The position numbers were made by a program, and so were the translations under genes. From positions 248,001 to 312,000 of the forward strand of contig NZ_SORW01000012.1 of the NCBI RefSeq assembly GCF_004405105.1: 64,000 nucleotides of DNA, in the 5' to 3' direction. The stretch is from Jeotgalibacillus sp. R-1-5s-1 (GTDB lineage Bacteria > Bacillota > Bacilli > Bacillales > Jeotgalibacillaceae). Below, piece after piece: positions 8,089 through 16,612 of the stretch; position 1 is the stretch's first letter, and each line of letters starts with the position of its first letter. Below the pieces are notes generated by a model that was not told the origin of the DNA, made no database searches, and saw nothing but the letters and a program-made list of their open reading frames with translations.

Positions 8089-9246
8089 TTATTTAACAGA
8101 AAGGTTTTTGCCGGTTAAGCCGAGTAGAATTTGCATGACAGCCATTAACATGACCACGACCGCCATTGCGTATAATGCCGGTGTAAAGCTGTTGAACTGA
8201 TCATATACGGCTCCGACACCAAGCGGACCGAGTGCCGCAAGAATATATCCGCCACCCTGTGACATGGCTGACAGCGCGCTTGCCTGCTGATGCGTTTCCG
8301 TTTCGATAATCGGCATCATTAACGCAAGCGGGAATAAACCACCTGCTCCAAGTCCAATGGCCACAACCGCTAAAAGTGGAGATCCATCAAAAATCAGCGT
8401 GAAGACACCAATCAGTTCAAGCGTACTGCAAATGAGTAAAGCAGGGACCAGGTATCCATATTTCGCGACCAGTCCGGGTAAGAATAGTGACACGGGAATT
8501 TGAATCAAGGCAAACACCGTCAGCATGGATCCAGCCGTAACAGAGCTGTAGCCCATCCCCTGAATAATTGGCGCAACCCATGCCGTTACTGTATAAAACA
8601 TACTCGACATCAAGCCGAAAAACACGGTCAGCAGCCAGGCCCGTCCACTTTTAAAAGGAAGAGGGGCACGCTCTGACACCTGATCTGTTTTCTTTTTACC
8701 CGCAAATCGGCTCCAGACAACCAGTGCCAAAACCCCCAGAACACTCCACACCGCCAGAGCAAACATCAGGCTCTGACCTGCCGACTCATAAATCGGCACA
8801 GAAAGTCCTGCAGCTCCACCGGCACCGAGCGCCATCGAAACGGTGTAAATACTAACAACACCGGGGCGCGTAGGAAAATACTGTTTAATAAATCCTGATA
8901 CAAGAGGTCCCGCTACACCGATACCGACACCCGCTAAAAAAGCTGTCACAACAAGTGTTCCTGTGTTTCCAAAAACACCTCGGAATGCTGTAGCTGCTGT
9001 AATCAATAATAAAGAATAGAATATCCCACGCTCAAGTCCTGTCCGCTCACTGATTTTCACCGCAAACGGAGCAAATAACCCCATACATAACACAGGCAGC
9101 GTCGTTAACAAACTCGCCGTCGTCCCGCTCATGCCAAGCGTATCCTGCATCGTTTCAAGCAGTGGCGCAACGGATGTAATCGAAGGACGAAGATTGATCG
9201 AAACTAAAAATAATGCCAGTAATAAAAACCAGACTCTCACATTCAT
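8089..9246 (-). CDS. MFS transporter, CynX/NimT type
   Basis: A 385-residue protein of about 12 membrane helices. The N-terminus has NLRPSITSVAPLL, the hallmark of the CynX/NimT (cyanate / 2-nitroimidazole) branch of the major facilitator superfamily. The start ATG at 9246 follows GAAAGGAAGCGC; an upstream extension has no ribosome site. Substrate cannot be predicted. It sits behind a 10-codon leader frame and a terminator and has no convincing promoter of its own, which suggests attenuation-controlled expression. Confidence 0.85.
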   Translation of the reverse strand: MNVRVWFLLLALFLVSINLRPSITSVAPLLETMQDTLGMSGTTASLLTTLPVLCMGLFAPFAVKISERTGLERGIFYSLLLITAATAFRGVFGNTGTLVVTAFLAGVGIGVAGPLVSGFIKQYFPTRPGVVSIYTVSMALGAGGAAGLSVPIYESAGQSLMFALAVWSVLGVLALVVWSRFAGKKKTDQVSERAPLPFKSGRAWLLTVFFGLMSSMFYTVTAWVAPIIQGMGYSSVTAGSMLTVFALIQIPVSLFLPGLVAKYGYLVPALLICSTLELIGVFTLIFDGSPLLAVVAIGLGAGGLFPLALMMPIIETETHQQASALSAMSQGGGYILAALGPLGVGAVYDQFNSFTPALYAMAVVVMLMAVMQILLGLTGKNLSVK

Positions 9247-9267
9247 GCGCTTCCTTTCATTGTACCC

Positions 9268-9302
9268 ACAAAAAAGCCTTGCTAATGAAATCAGCAAAGC
9301 TT
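9268..9302 (-). terminator. Terminator between leader peptide and MFS gene
   Basis: On the minus strand AAGCTTTGCT pairs with AGCAAGGCTT around a 9-base loop and is followed by six T. It overlaps the stop codon of the short leader frame and lies 21 bases before the MFS start. It may simply end the upstream operon, or act as an attenuator. Confidence 0.75.
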
Positions 9303-9333
9303 ACGCAGGCGTTTCTTGAATACTACCCATCAT
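9301..9333 (-). CDS. Candidate leader peptide (10 aa) of the MFS gene
   Basis: The frame MMGSIQETPA is preceded by a strong AAAGGAG site at 6-base spacing, and its stop codon lies in the 5' arm of the following terminator. Such an arrangement is typical of ribosome-mediated attenuators in front of drug-efflux genes. There is no protein-level evidence; the call rests on the ribosome site and position. Confidence 0.4.
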   Translation of the reverse strand: MMGSIQETPA

Positions 9334-9361
9334 ACTCCTTTAAAAATGAATCCTCCACTTT

Positions 9362-9826
9362 TTAGGCTGAGCGTCTGAGGGCTATAGATAATTTCTTGCC
9401 AGGCTCTCTTTTGAACACCACAATCCCCGCGGCAAGAAGGAACAACCCTGCCGCCTGATTCCATGTAAAAGGAACCTGACTAAACCCGAATAACCCGAAT
9501 GCATCGATCATTACCGCTACGGCGAGCTGTGATACAAGCACAATCGAGATCGCCGCAGCAGGCCCCAGATGATGAACAGACTTCATGATAAAAAAGATCA
9601 GCCCAACCCCTAGCACCCCGCTGATCAGATAAAATGGATTCATGCCATTCAGCTGAAACAATGAACCTTGATCCAAAAGAAAAAATAAAGGTAAAGATGA
9701 AATAAAGCCAAGCCCCATCACAAATGATGTCGTAGCCCATGAACCCGCCTCTATACTGACACGGGCATTAAACACGGTCTGCACACTGATTAACAATCCA
9801 GCAAACACAGCAAGCACCATCCCCAT
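9362..9826 (-). CDS. Small DMT transporter (YdcZ-like), second of pair
   Basis: A 154-residue protein with about five membrane helices and the repeat-unit features of the DMT/YdcZ (DUF606) family (FVMGLGFISSLPLF, SIVLVSQLAVAVMIDAFGLF). Members are half-size and probably work as dimers. It resembles the other small DMT gene at 10542-10973, and the two flank a Crp-type regulator in one tight operon, so they may form a heterodimer. Start at 9826 is chosen because AGGAG is 8 bases upstream. Confidence 0.8.
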   Translation of the reverse strand: MGMVLAVFAGLLISVQTVFNARVSIEAGSWATTSFVMGLGFISSLPLFFLLDQGSLFQLNGMNPFYLISGVLGVGLIFFIMKSVHHLGPAAAISIVLVSQLAVAVMIDAFGLFGFSQVPFTWNQAAGLFLLAAGIVVFKREPGKKLSIALRRSA

Positions 9827-9837
9827 TTTTACCACTC

Positions 9838-10530
9838 CTATTCATATATATTTCCTTCAGCACGCAAACGCAATGCCTCTATATCCAGGATCGTCAGCTT
9901 TCCGCGCTTCCTCTCAATCACACCATCCTCGCACAGCTGTTTAATCACACGATTTAAATGCCTATAGCTTGTGCCTAACACCTCAGCTACCTCAGTCAAA
10001 TGTGCCGCCTGCATCTCATCATGATACTGCGAACCCTGGCCATCCTCTGACAATGACAGCAGATAACTTGATAAACGGACATCGAGCGGATATAGGCGAT
10101 TAAAACTGGTCACCTGGGACTCTGTATAAAATTTCTGAGCGATCGTCTGAAGTAAAAAACGGAGGAAGGCCGGATCATCTCCCTGCATATCGTGCAGATC
10201 TTCAAACGAAATGCCAAGACAAAACCCGTCAGAGACAGCTTCAACAGTATTAATCACTGGCGTATTTTGCACAAACTCGACATCCCCAATTAATGCTAAA
10301 GGCTTTTTAAAACGGACAATCAGCCTTTTACCCTCAGGCGAAGTCGTAAAGATCTTCACTTTCCCTTCAGTCAGAAAATAAAGGTGGTCAATATGCTCCC
10401 CGTCCTCACATAACACGTCTCCCTTTGAAAAAGAGAAGATCGACAGCTTAGAAGCGTTCTTTAAAATATCATTTAGTCCATAATCCTTCAGCCACTTTTT
10501 TACTTGTTCATGATCCGGCTGTTTTCTCAT
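9838..10530 (-). CDS. Crp/Fnr-family transcriptional regulator
   Basis: The 230-residue protein has a cyclic-nucleotide-binding-like beta barrel (about 25-140, with FSKGDVLCEDGEHID and LIGDVEF) and a C-terminal winged helix (HLTEVAEVLGTSYRHLNRVIKQL). It resembles the YeiL branch. There is no N-terminal Fnr-type cysteine cluster. It lies between two small DMT genes with gaps of about 11 bases, so it probably senses the transported compound or a related signal and controls this operon. Confidence 0.82.
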   Translation of the reverse strand: MRKQPDHEQVKKWLKDYGLNDILKNASKLSIFSFSKGDVLCEDGEHIDHLYFLTEGKVKIFTTSPEGKRLIVRFKKPLALIGDVEFVQNTPVINTVEAVSDGFCLGISFEDLHDMQGDDPAFLRFLLQTIAQKFYTESQVTSFNRLYPLDVRLSSYLLSLSEDGQGSQYHDEMQAAHLTEVAEVLGTSYRHLNRVIKQLCEDGVIERKRGKLTILDIEALRLRAEGNIYE

Positions 10531-10541
10531 CTCTATCACCC

Positions 10542-10973
10542 CTAAAGCTGGAATAGCACAACGCCTGCGAGCATCATCACGAGTCCAGCTACATGCTTTT
10601 TATGAATGGTGCGTTTTTCTGTCCCGAAAAGACCAAGCGCATCGATCAGAAATGCACAAACAATCTGCGCCACAAGCAGCAGCGTAATCGATAACGACAT
10701 CCCAAGCATTTCGATAGAAGCCATCTGAGCCGGTAAAACGATCAAACCAAAGGTTCCACCAAGCAAATAAACGGGCGGAACCTTCGAGAACCTTGCTGAT
10801 TCTCCGGACGATTTGCGCACAAATAAAAAAATGATAACCGCTAAAACAAAGCCAATGAAATGGACAATGACAACAGTGTGCCACATACTGACCGACTCAC
10901 CCATTTTCGTATTAAACGCGCCGTGCAGTGCAATGAATACCCCTGCAAGAACCGCAAATAAAATCCCTTTCAC
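10542..10973 (-). CDS. Small DMT transporter (YdcZ-like), first of pair
   Basis: A 143-residue membrane protein of the DMT/YdcZ type with about five helices, including SITLLLVAQIVCAFLIDALGLFG, closely comparable to its partner at 9362-9826. The frame extends to a TTG at 11006, but GTG at 10973 has AGGGAG at proper spacing and starts directly at the first membrane helix, so I prefer it. First gene of the DMT-Crp-DMT operon. Substrate unknown. Confidence 0.78.
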   Translation of the reverse strand: MKGILFAVLAGVFIALHGAFNTKMGESVSMWHTVVIVHFIGFVLAVIIFLFVRKSSGESARFSKVPPVYLLGGTFGLIVLPAQMASIEMLGMSLSITLLLVAQIVCAFLIDALGLFGTEKRTIHKKHVAGLVMMLAGVVLFQL

Positions 10974-11099
10974 ACATACCGCTCCCTGTTCTTTTCCTTT
11001 TACCAAAAGAATAACAGAGTATTAAAAGGACATATGTCTCTTTTATGAGCCGTCCGTTTTGTATACTAAAAGAAATTAAACAAAGAGAGGACTTTCCTT

Positions 11100-11747
11100 A
11101 TGATCATTATTGGCATTGATTTATCCGGTCCATCCAACCATAAAGATACAGTCGCTGCTGCCTTCAAAGAAGAAAATGGGCAGCTGCAGCTTATAGAATT
11201 TATAAAAGGGGCTTCAGACGAGAGAATCCGGTCACTCGTATCGGAGTGTCTAGGGAAAGACGAGGTCACGATCGGTCTGGATGCACCGCTCTCCTATCAG
11301 GACGGCGGCGGGGATCGGCCACAGGACAAAGCGATCAGACATTTTATTAAGGAAAACGGATTATCAGGGAGCTCGATTATGACCCCGACCATGACCCGTA
11401 TGGTGTATCTGACACTGAGGGGCGTTGCGCTTTCACGAAGTCTTGCTGCTCTTGATACGAATGATCGTTTGACCATCCTTGAAGTGCATCCCGGCGCTGC
11501 GATCGGCTTGCGCCTTGATATGGAGAAAAGAGAGCTTGCCTTGCGTTATAAAAGGGAGCCTGACGTTCGACCTGATATTGTTCAGGCGTTAAGACAATGG
11601 GGATTAAGCGGTCTTTTAGAAATGACTGAAACACATGAAATTGATGCCTGCGGCGCAGCACTTGCCGCGTGGAAATACACACAGGGAGAAGCCATATGGT
11701 GCTGGGACAAAAAATCAGCAGCACATCCGTTTGGGTTGTGCTGCTGA
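11100..11747 (+). CDS. DUF429 family protein
   Basis: A 215-residue soluble protein beginning IIIGIDLSGPS, the RNase H-fold strand typical of DUF429, with TIGLDAPLSY and a late HEIDACGAALAAW strand/helix carrying acidic residues. The family is predicted to have a nuclease-like fold but has no established reaction. The gene is divergent from the DMT-Crp-DMT operon and shares a promoter region of about 125 bases. Ribosome site GAGAGGAC. Confidence 0.8.
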   Translation: MIIIGIDLSGPSNHKDTVAAAFKEENGQLQLIEFIKGASDERIRSLVSECLGKDEVTIGLDAPLSYQDGGGDRPQDKAIRHFIKENGLSGSSIMTPTMTRMVYLTLRGVALSRSLAALDTNDRLTILEVHPGAAIGLRLDMEKRELALRYKREPDVRPDIVQALRQWGLSGLLEMTETHEIDACGAALAAWKYTQGEAIWCWDKKSAAHPFGLCC

Positions 11748-11866
11748 GGGTGTTCGGTTTTAAGATAGGATTGCTCATCCGGTTAGCTGAAAGTTGTGGG
11801 CTGAGTTCTGGAGGCGGGGAGTGGGACTGGGAATGAGGTGGGCGAGTGAGTGAGGCGGGGTTCGGC

Positions 11867-11922
11867 TATCGACAGAATTAGGCTTGTTATCGACATTTTC
11901 ACGTGCATTCTTCGACTTTTCA
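11867..11922. repeat. Short 21-bp periodic array, locus G
   Basis: TATCGACA recurs 21 bases apart at 11867 and 11888, with a third shifted TTCGAC at about 11911. It lies between the convergent DUF429 and TVP38 genes. The preceding stretch (11780-11860) is G-rich without a clear pattern. Confidence 0.5.
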
Positions 11923-11954
11923 ATCTTCCCCCCGGGGATCAGATGTGCTGCTGA

Positions 11955-12506
11955 CTATTCCAGCGACTCCATTTTATCATCGCTTAACTTTCCGATTACT
12001 TTATACACTACTAAAAGCACCAAAAATAAAACCGCTGTACCGTACCATGGAAGTTCATGAATCGCGCCTCCGAATGCTGTATAAATAACCGCCGGCGCAA
12101 TTACGCCAAGCATGGAGTAGATCATATACTCTTTTCTGTTCTCGGTCATCTCCATCAAATAAAATGACAGCAGATGAAAATGTACAAATGGCATAATCCG
12201 AAGTACCATAATCTGTCCCACAGACAAATGGCGGTTTGGCAGAACTTTTTCCTTCAGCTGAGACAGCTTATTTTTAAATGCAGGGAATTTATTAATCAGA
12301 ACATACGAAACAAAACTCATCAGCGTTAATCCGATAAACGATAAAATCGCACCCTCCACAAAGCCAAATAAAAGTCCGCCTGCCACACATACAAGAATGA
12401 CAGGCAAAAAGACAAGAGGCCGGATCAGGTGAAGCAGCACAAATAAAACCGGCCCAAGCCATCCAGTCTGCTCAATAAAAATCTGCCACTCCCTCAGCTC
12501 ATCCAT
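11955..12506 (-). CDS. TVP38/TMEM64 (VTT domain) membrane protein
   Basis: A 183-residue membrane protein with a VTT-domain core: GGLLFGFVEGAILSFIGLT, then MPFVHFHLLSFYL in place of the usual re-entrant proline loop. Related DedA/TVP38 proteins are implicated in lipid carrier flipping. The start follows AAAGGAGGAACCCGG. The gene stands alone. Confidence 0.82.
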   Translation of the reverse strand: MDELREWQIFIEQTGWLGPVLFVLLHLIRPLVFLPVILVCVAGGLLFGFVEGAILSFIGLTLMSFVSYVLINKFPAFKNKLSQLKEKVLPNRHLSVGQIMVLRIMPFVHFHLLSFYLMEMTENRKEYMIYSMLGVIAPAVIYTAFGGAIHELPWYGTAVLFLVLLVVYKVIGKLSDDKMESLE

Positions 12507-12688
12507 CCGGGTTCCTCCTTTTCCACAATCATCATATGATTCTGCGCATAAAAATACTTCAAATCTATTAACATTCTATCAGGATCTCGCGATAACGAGG
12601 GACATTTTTATCTGACTTGTATAAAGAATGATGTGATACCTGTCGTCTATTTAGACTTAAAATGTTCCACTTTAATGAATCTCACAGC

Positions 12689-12723
12689 AAAAAACCGGAA
12701 CCACTCCAAAGAGTCAGTTCCGG
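12689..12723 (-). terminator. Terminator after the acyl-CoA synthetase gene
   Basis: CCGGAAC and GTTCCGG form the base of a hairpin followed on the minus strand by six T. It lies 15 bases beyond the stop codon of the acyl-CoA synthetase. Confidence 0.85.
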
Positions 12724-12737
12724 CTGCAGATCCATCC

Positions 12738-14399
12738 TTAATTTTTTCGCCCTTCGAATGAAACAAGATCTCCGTCCCCAATTTTCGCAAGTGATTGCTC
12801 CCGAAGAACATATTTTTGAATTTTACCTGATGCGGTCATGGGATAAGCGCTTGTGAACTCGATGTAGCGCGGGATTTTGTGGTGGGAGATCTTTCCGCTA
12901 CAGTAGTCCCTGAGCGCTTGTTCTTCGAGTTGTTCTCCCTCCTTAAGAATGATCCATGCCATGAGTTCTTCGCCGTATTTTTCATCCGGGACGCCGACGA
13001 CCTGTACGTCCTGTATGGCGGGATGCTGGTACAGGAATTCTTCAATTTCCCGTGGGTAAATGTTTTCTCCGCCGCGAATGATCATGTCTTTGATGCGGCC
13101 GGTAATCGCCAGGTAGCCGTCTTCATCCATGACCGCAATATCCCCCGTATGCAGCCAGCCGTCTTCGTCAATCGCTGACCGGGTTGCTTCTTCGTTTTTA
13201 TAATAGCCCTTCATAATCAGGTAGCCCCGCGTGCAAAGTTCGCCCGGTTCTCCGGTTGGAACCTCCTTGCCTGTCACAGGATCAATGACTTTCACTTCTA
13301 CTCCCGGGTGCGGTTTGCCAACGGTTGCGACCCGTTTTTCAATCGCATCGTCCGGTTTTGTTTGTGTAATCACCGGAGAGGATTCGGTTTGGCCGTAGCA
13401 AATCGTAATTTCACTTGCGCCCATATCATGGATGACCTTTTTCATCACTTCAATCGGGCACGGAGAACCTGCCATAATACCCGTCCGCAACGAGGAAGTA
13501 TCATAGTTTTTATAGTTTGGATGATTCAACTCCGCGATGAACATCGTTGGCACCCCATGGAGAACCGTGCAGCGCTCCTGTTCAACGGCCTGCAAGACCT
13601 TTTCCGGCTCAAACTGCTCAAGCAGGATCATCGTGGAACCGTGGGTAACCGCCGCAAGCGTTCCAAGCACACAGCCGAAGCAGTGGAAAAACGGCACAGG
13701 AATGCATACCCGGTCCTCTGTCGTCAGCTTCATAAAATCCCCGATCAGCTGCGCGTTATTGACGATGTTATGGTGAGTGAGCATAACCCCCTTAGGAAAG
13801 CCGGTCGTACCTGACGTATATTGAATATTGATCACGTCTTCAGGGTCCAGTGCGGCAAGGCTTGACTCAAGTTCCTCGTTCGTCACCTGCTGTGCAAATT
13901 GCTGGAATTCACGCCATGTGTAAATGCCCGGATAATCGTTGTCGCTCATCACAATGACACGTTTCAGTTCAGGAAGCTTCGGACTATTGAGATTCCCTTT
14001 TTCAGATCCGGAAAGCTCCGGGCAGACTGCATTGATAATGTCTATGTATGAGGACCCTTTAAATTCTTCTCCTAAAATCAGTGTTGTGGCATCTGACTGC
14101 TCCAGCAGATACGTCAGCTCCGCCTGCTGATAATTCGTGTTAACCGTTACGAGAACAGCCCCCATTTTACCGGTGGCGTACTGACTTAACAGCCACTCTC
14201 TCTTATTATCTGACCAGATGGCCACATGCTCCCCTTTTTTGATGCCTGCACCAAGAAACGCTTTTGCCAGTTCATCTGTTTCCTGATCAAATTCCTGATA
14301 CGTTTTTCTGATCTTGTGCTCAGGATACACATACGCCTCCACATCCCCATATGAATGCGCCATTTCCTTTACGATTTGTCCAACCGTTTTATTCAGCAT
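12738..14399 (-). CDS. AMP-forming acyl-CoA synthetase
   Basis: A 553-residue adenylate-forming enzyme. Motifs are the P-loop YTSGTTGFPKGV, core ICYGQTESSP, hinge TGDIAVMDEDGY...GRIKDMIIRGGENIYP and the C-terminal catalytic lysine in TASGKIQK. It activates a fatty or other carboxylic acid to its CoA thioester. An acyl-CoA dehydrogenase gene lies upstream, so a fatty-acid degradation function is likely. A cre-like site (14460-14473) precedes it. The ATG at 14399 has GGAG upstream. Confidence 0.9.
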   Translation of the reverse strand: MLNKTVGQIVKEMAHSYGDVEAYVYPEHKIRKTYQEFDQETDELAKAFLGAGIKKGEHVAIWSDNKREWLLSQYATGKMGAVLVTVNTNYQQAELTYLLEQSDATTLILGEEFKGSSYIDIINAVCPELSGSEKGNLNSPKLPELKRVIVMSDNDYPGIYTWREFQQFAQQVTNEELESSLAALDPEDVINIQYTSGTTGFPKGVMLTHHNIVNNAQLIGDFMKLTTEDRVCIPVPFFHCFGCVLGTLAAVTHGSTMILLEQFEPEKVLQAVEQERCTVLHGVPTMFIAELNHPNYKNYDTSSLRTGIMAGSPCPIEVMKKVIHDMGASEITICYGQTESSPVITQTKPDDAIEKRVATVGKPHPGVEVKVIDPVTGKEVPTGEPGELCTRGYLIMKGYYKNEEATRSAIDEDGWLHTGDIAVMDEDGYLAITGRIKDMIIRGGENIYPREIEEFLYQHPAIQDVQVVGVPDEKYGEELMAWIILKEGEQLEEQALRDYCSGKISHHKIPRYIEFTSAYPMTASGKIQKYVLREQSLAKIGDGDLVSFEGRKN

Positions 14400-14459
14400 C
14401 ACCCGTGCTCCTTTCTCCCATTCATTCCCTTTTATATTATCACAACATTCAGACAAAAT

Positions 14460-14473
14460 AGAGAGCGCTTTCA
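14460..14473 (-). promoter_or_regulatory. cre-like (CcpA) site before acyl-CoA synthetase
   Basis: On the minus strand the site reads TGAAAGCGCTCTCT, one mismatch from the consensus TGWAANCGNTNWCA. It lies about 60 bases upstream of the start codon, a position suited to repression by glucose. Confidence 0.55.
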
Positions 14474-14482
14474 TAAAATAGG

Positions 14483-14517
14483 AAAAAGGGGTCAGGCTTT
14501 ATATCGCCTGATCCCCC
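14483..14517 (-). terminator. Terminator overlapping the end of the acyl-CoA dehydrogenase gene
   Basis: GGGGATCAGGC pairs with GCCTGACCCC and is followed by five T on the minus strand. The stop codon of the dehydrogenase lies in the loop, so the last codons form the 5' arm. Confidence 0.8.
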
Positions 14518-16142
14518 ATGATGATGCCGAACTTTTCTACACAAAGCATACTGCCGTCAAATTCCTCCTGATGCCACAGCCAGTCACGATAAATGTCTGC
14601 AACAGCTAAGCTTCTTTCATCATCCGCACGTTCATAGGCATGCACGACAAACAGCAGATCCGCCATCCTGCTGGCTACTTTGCGGGCATAATACGTCTGA
14701 TGATCCTCACTTAAAGCCGTCAGTCGAATTAAGATCGACTCCAGCTCCTCTATTTTCACATCGATCATCCGCATCTTTTTTGATCCGAGCCTGCGTTTCA
14801 GATCCCGGATAAACACTTCATGAACATTGAACTTTTTAACGAGCCTTAACACCTCAAGCGCCAGGATATTTTCTGTTCCTTCCCACACCGTCAACACCTG
14901 TGCATCTCTTAACAGGCGAGGCGTCACAAAATCCTCTATATAACCGTTACCGCCGTGCATTTCGATGGCTGCGTGCGCAAAGTCGATCGATTCCTTCGCC
15001 GTTCTCGATTTAATCAAGGCAATATACAGTCTGTTTAGCGCGATATCATCAAGCGTGACGTGCACATCATCCCTGACCACCCGCTCAAACAGCTCAATGT
15101 TTTCAAATAAAGCAGACAGTTGTACTTCATGACGCACTTGCAACTGCACCACGGTTTCCTGCATCATCGGAAAATCAATCAGCTTCTGGCCGAAAGCCTC
15201 CCGTTCAGACACGTAAGCAAACCCCTCGTTAAGTGCACGTTTCATGATGCCGAGTGACGCAACACTGTTGCAAATCCGCGACAGGTTCAATGCTTCCATC
15301 ATGTAATAAAATCCGCGGTCCGCTTCCCCAATCAGATACGCTTCCGATCCATTGAACTCCACTTCGCCGGATGGGACTGCGCGTACGCCAAGTTTATCCT
15401 TAAGCCTCCTGATCGTGATCTGATTCAGCTCACCATCCTGATTGCGCCATGGTACTAAAAACAGACTCAGTCCCCGTGTCCCTTCAGGTGCGCCTTCCAT
15501 TCTTGCCAACACAGCTGCAACCCCTGCCTGGCCCGCGTTCGAGGCAAAGTATTTCTCACCAAACAGCCGGTATACGCCGTCCTCTTTCACCGCTTTAACT
15601 ACATTTGCTCCTACATCAGAGCCACCCTGTCTTTCCGTTAAAAAGGTTGCGCCTTCATAAAGCTCGACCTCTCCAGTTGACAATACGTGCGGGAGAAAGC
15701 GGTCCTTCAACTCCTGATCCGCATAGTGATTCAGGAGATAAGCTGTTGCCATCGTCAGCGTCACCGGACAATAAAATCCCGCCTCTGTTTGGGATAATAA
15801 GTAGCCTTGTGCAAAACTGTAGACATAATTGCCCTTCTGCTTTAATTCAGGAATTTCTTTATGCGGGTAGGCGGCAATGCCTGTGTCGTATGCTTCCTTC
15901 ACAGTTTGCTTATACCCCTCATTCACCCAAACCTTTGACACGTCATTTCCCATTTTGTCATAACGGATCAGCCTCGGCTGAGCTTCACGATCCGTGTGCG
16001 CTGCCCGCTCATCCCAGACACCGTAGCATTTATCATAAAAATCCTTTAAATGTGTAATAGCATACTCATAAAATTCCGGAGACAGCTTCTTTTTTAAAAT
16101 GTCCGTAAGAAACTTCTCGTTTTCGACAAATGAAGACATCAT
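14499..16142 (-). CDS. Acyl-CoA dehydrogenase family protein
   Basis: A 547-residue flavoprotein, longer than a standard acyl-CoA dehydrogenase (about 380) and closest in layout to AidB-like or long-chain forms. Visible features are the flavin-contact segment FLTERQGGSDVGANV, a RAAFGQ-like REAFGQKLIDFP, EMHGGNGYIEDF and the catalytic-base region TVWEGTENI. It introduces the alpha-beta double bond in an acyl-CoA, or a related flavin reaction. The extra C-terminal 120 residues are helical. It ends in its own terminator, before the acyl-CoA synthetase. Start chosen at the ATG after GGAAAGGGGCAAG. Confidence 0.87.
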   Translation of the reverse strand: MMSSFVENEKFLTDILKKKLSPEFYEYAITHLKDFYDKCYGVWDERAAHTDREAQPRLIRYDKMGNDVSKVWVNEGYKQTVKEAYDTGIAAYPHKEIPELKQKGNYVYSFAQGYLLSQTEAGFYCPVTLTMATAYLLNHYADQELKDRFLPHVLSTGEVELYEGATFLTERQGGSDVGANVVKAVKEDGVYRLFGEKYFASNAGQAGVAAVLARMEGAPEGTRGLSLFLVPWRNQDGELNQITIRRLKDKLGVRAVPSGEVEFNGSEAYLIGEADRGFYYMMEALNLSRICNSVASLGIMKRALNEGFAYVSEREAFGQKLIDFPMMQETVVQLQVRHEVQLSALFENIELFERVVRDDVHVTLDDIALNRLYIALIKSRTAKESIDFAHAAIEMHGGNGYIEDFVTPRLLRDAQVLTVWEGTENILALEVLRLVKKFNVHEVFIRDLKRRLGSKKMRMIDVKIEELESILIRLTALSEDHQTYYARKVASRMADLLFVVHAYERADDERSLAVADIYRDWLWHQEEFDGSMLCVEKFGIIMGDQAI

Positions 16143-16236
16143 CTTGCCCCTTTCCACACATTATTTCCCGGGTAATTTATTGTTATTTTATCATGAAGAG
16201 AACGAAAATGAATGATGATTCATTCTTTTCGCAAGA

Positions 16237-16264
16237 AAAAACTGCGGACCATTTCGCAGTTTTT
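16237..16264. terminator. Bidirectional terminator
   Basis: AAAAACTGCG and CGCAGTTTTT enclose an 8-base loop, with A/T runs on both sides. It ends the L7/L12-like gene before the dehydrogenase start. Confidence 0.85.
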
Positions 16265-16268
16265 CTTC

Positions 16269-16544
16269 TCACTCTACCGGACCTTTCCCATTCAGATCCG
16301 CTTCTATGTTATCTACATATTTTTTCGCTTCCACAAGCCCGAGCCCCGAATGTTCTCTCACAAACTTCACAATAGCCACCTTATCCTGACCAGCCTTTAA
16401 GCGGTCAATAATCATCCGCTCAAGCTTCTGATCCTGCACGAGGTTATCGGCAACCTGCTGCTGCAGTTTTTTATTGCTGTTAAATAAAACTCCGATAATT
16501 AAAGCTGCTGCCAGCAGGACAATGATCAGAGAAACAAACTCCAC
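16269..16544 (-). CDS. Membrane-anchored L7/L12 C-terminal-domain-like protein
   Basis: A 91-residue protein with one N-terminal membrane helix (residues 4-22), a short coiled linker and a C-terminal domain carrying KVAIVKFVREHSGLGLVEAK. This closely mirrors the ribosomal stalk protein L7/L12 C-terminal domain (helix-turn-helix that contacts translation factors). It is not the ribosomal protein itself, which lacks a membrane helix and is twice as long. Function unknown. GTG start after GGGAGGAATAAGT; monocistronic with its own terminator. Confidence 0.75.
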   Translation of the reverse strand: MEFVSLIIVLLAAALIIGVLFNSNKKLQQQVADNLVQDQKLERMIIDRLKAGQDKVAIVKFVREHSGLGLVEAKKYVDNIEADLNGKGPVE

Positions 16545-16612
16545 ACTTATTCCTCCCTTATTTCAACCTACTTGTATCGTAACAGAATTCGATAAATAGA
16601 AATAGTAATGGT

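Noticed and set aside
11707-11742. CAGCAGCAC/GTGCTGCTG hairpin at the end of the DUF429 gene
   Set aside because: It lies inside the coding end and has no T-run after it, so I do not call it a terminator.
13308-13814. Long plus-strand frame within the acyl-CoA synthetase gene
   Set aside because: It is the complement of a well-supported enzyme, with no ribosome site and no recognisable protein features.
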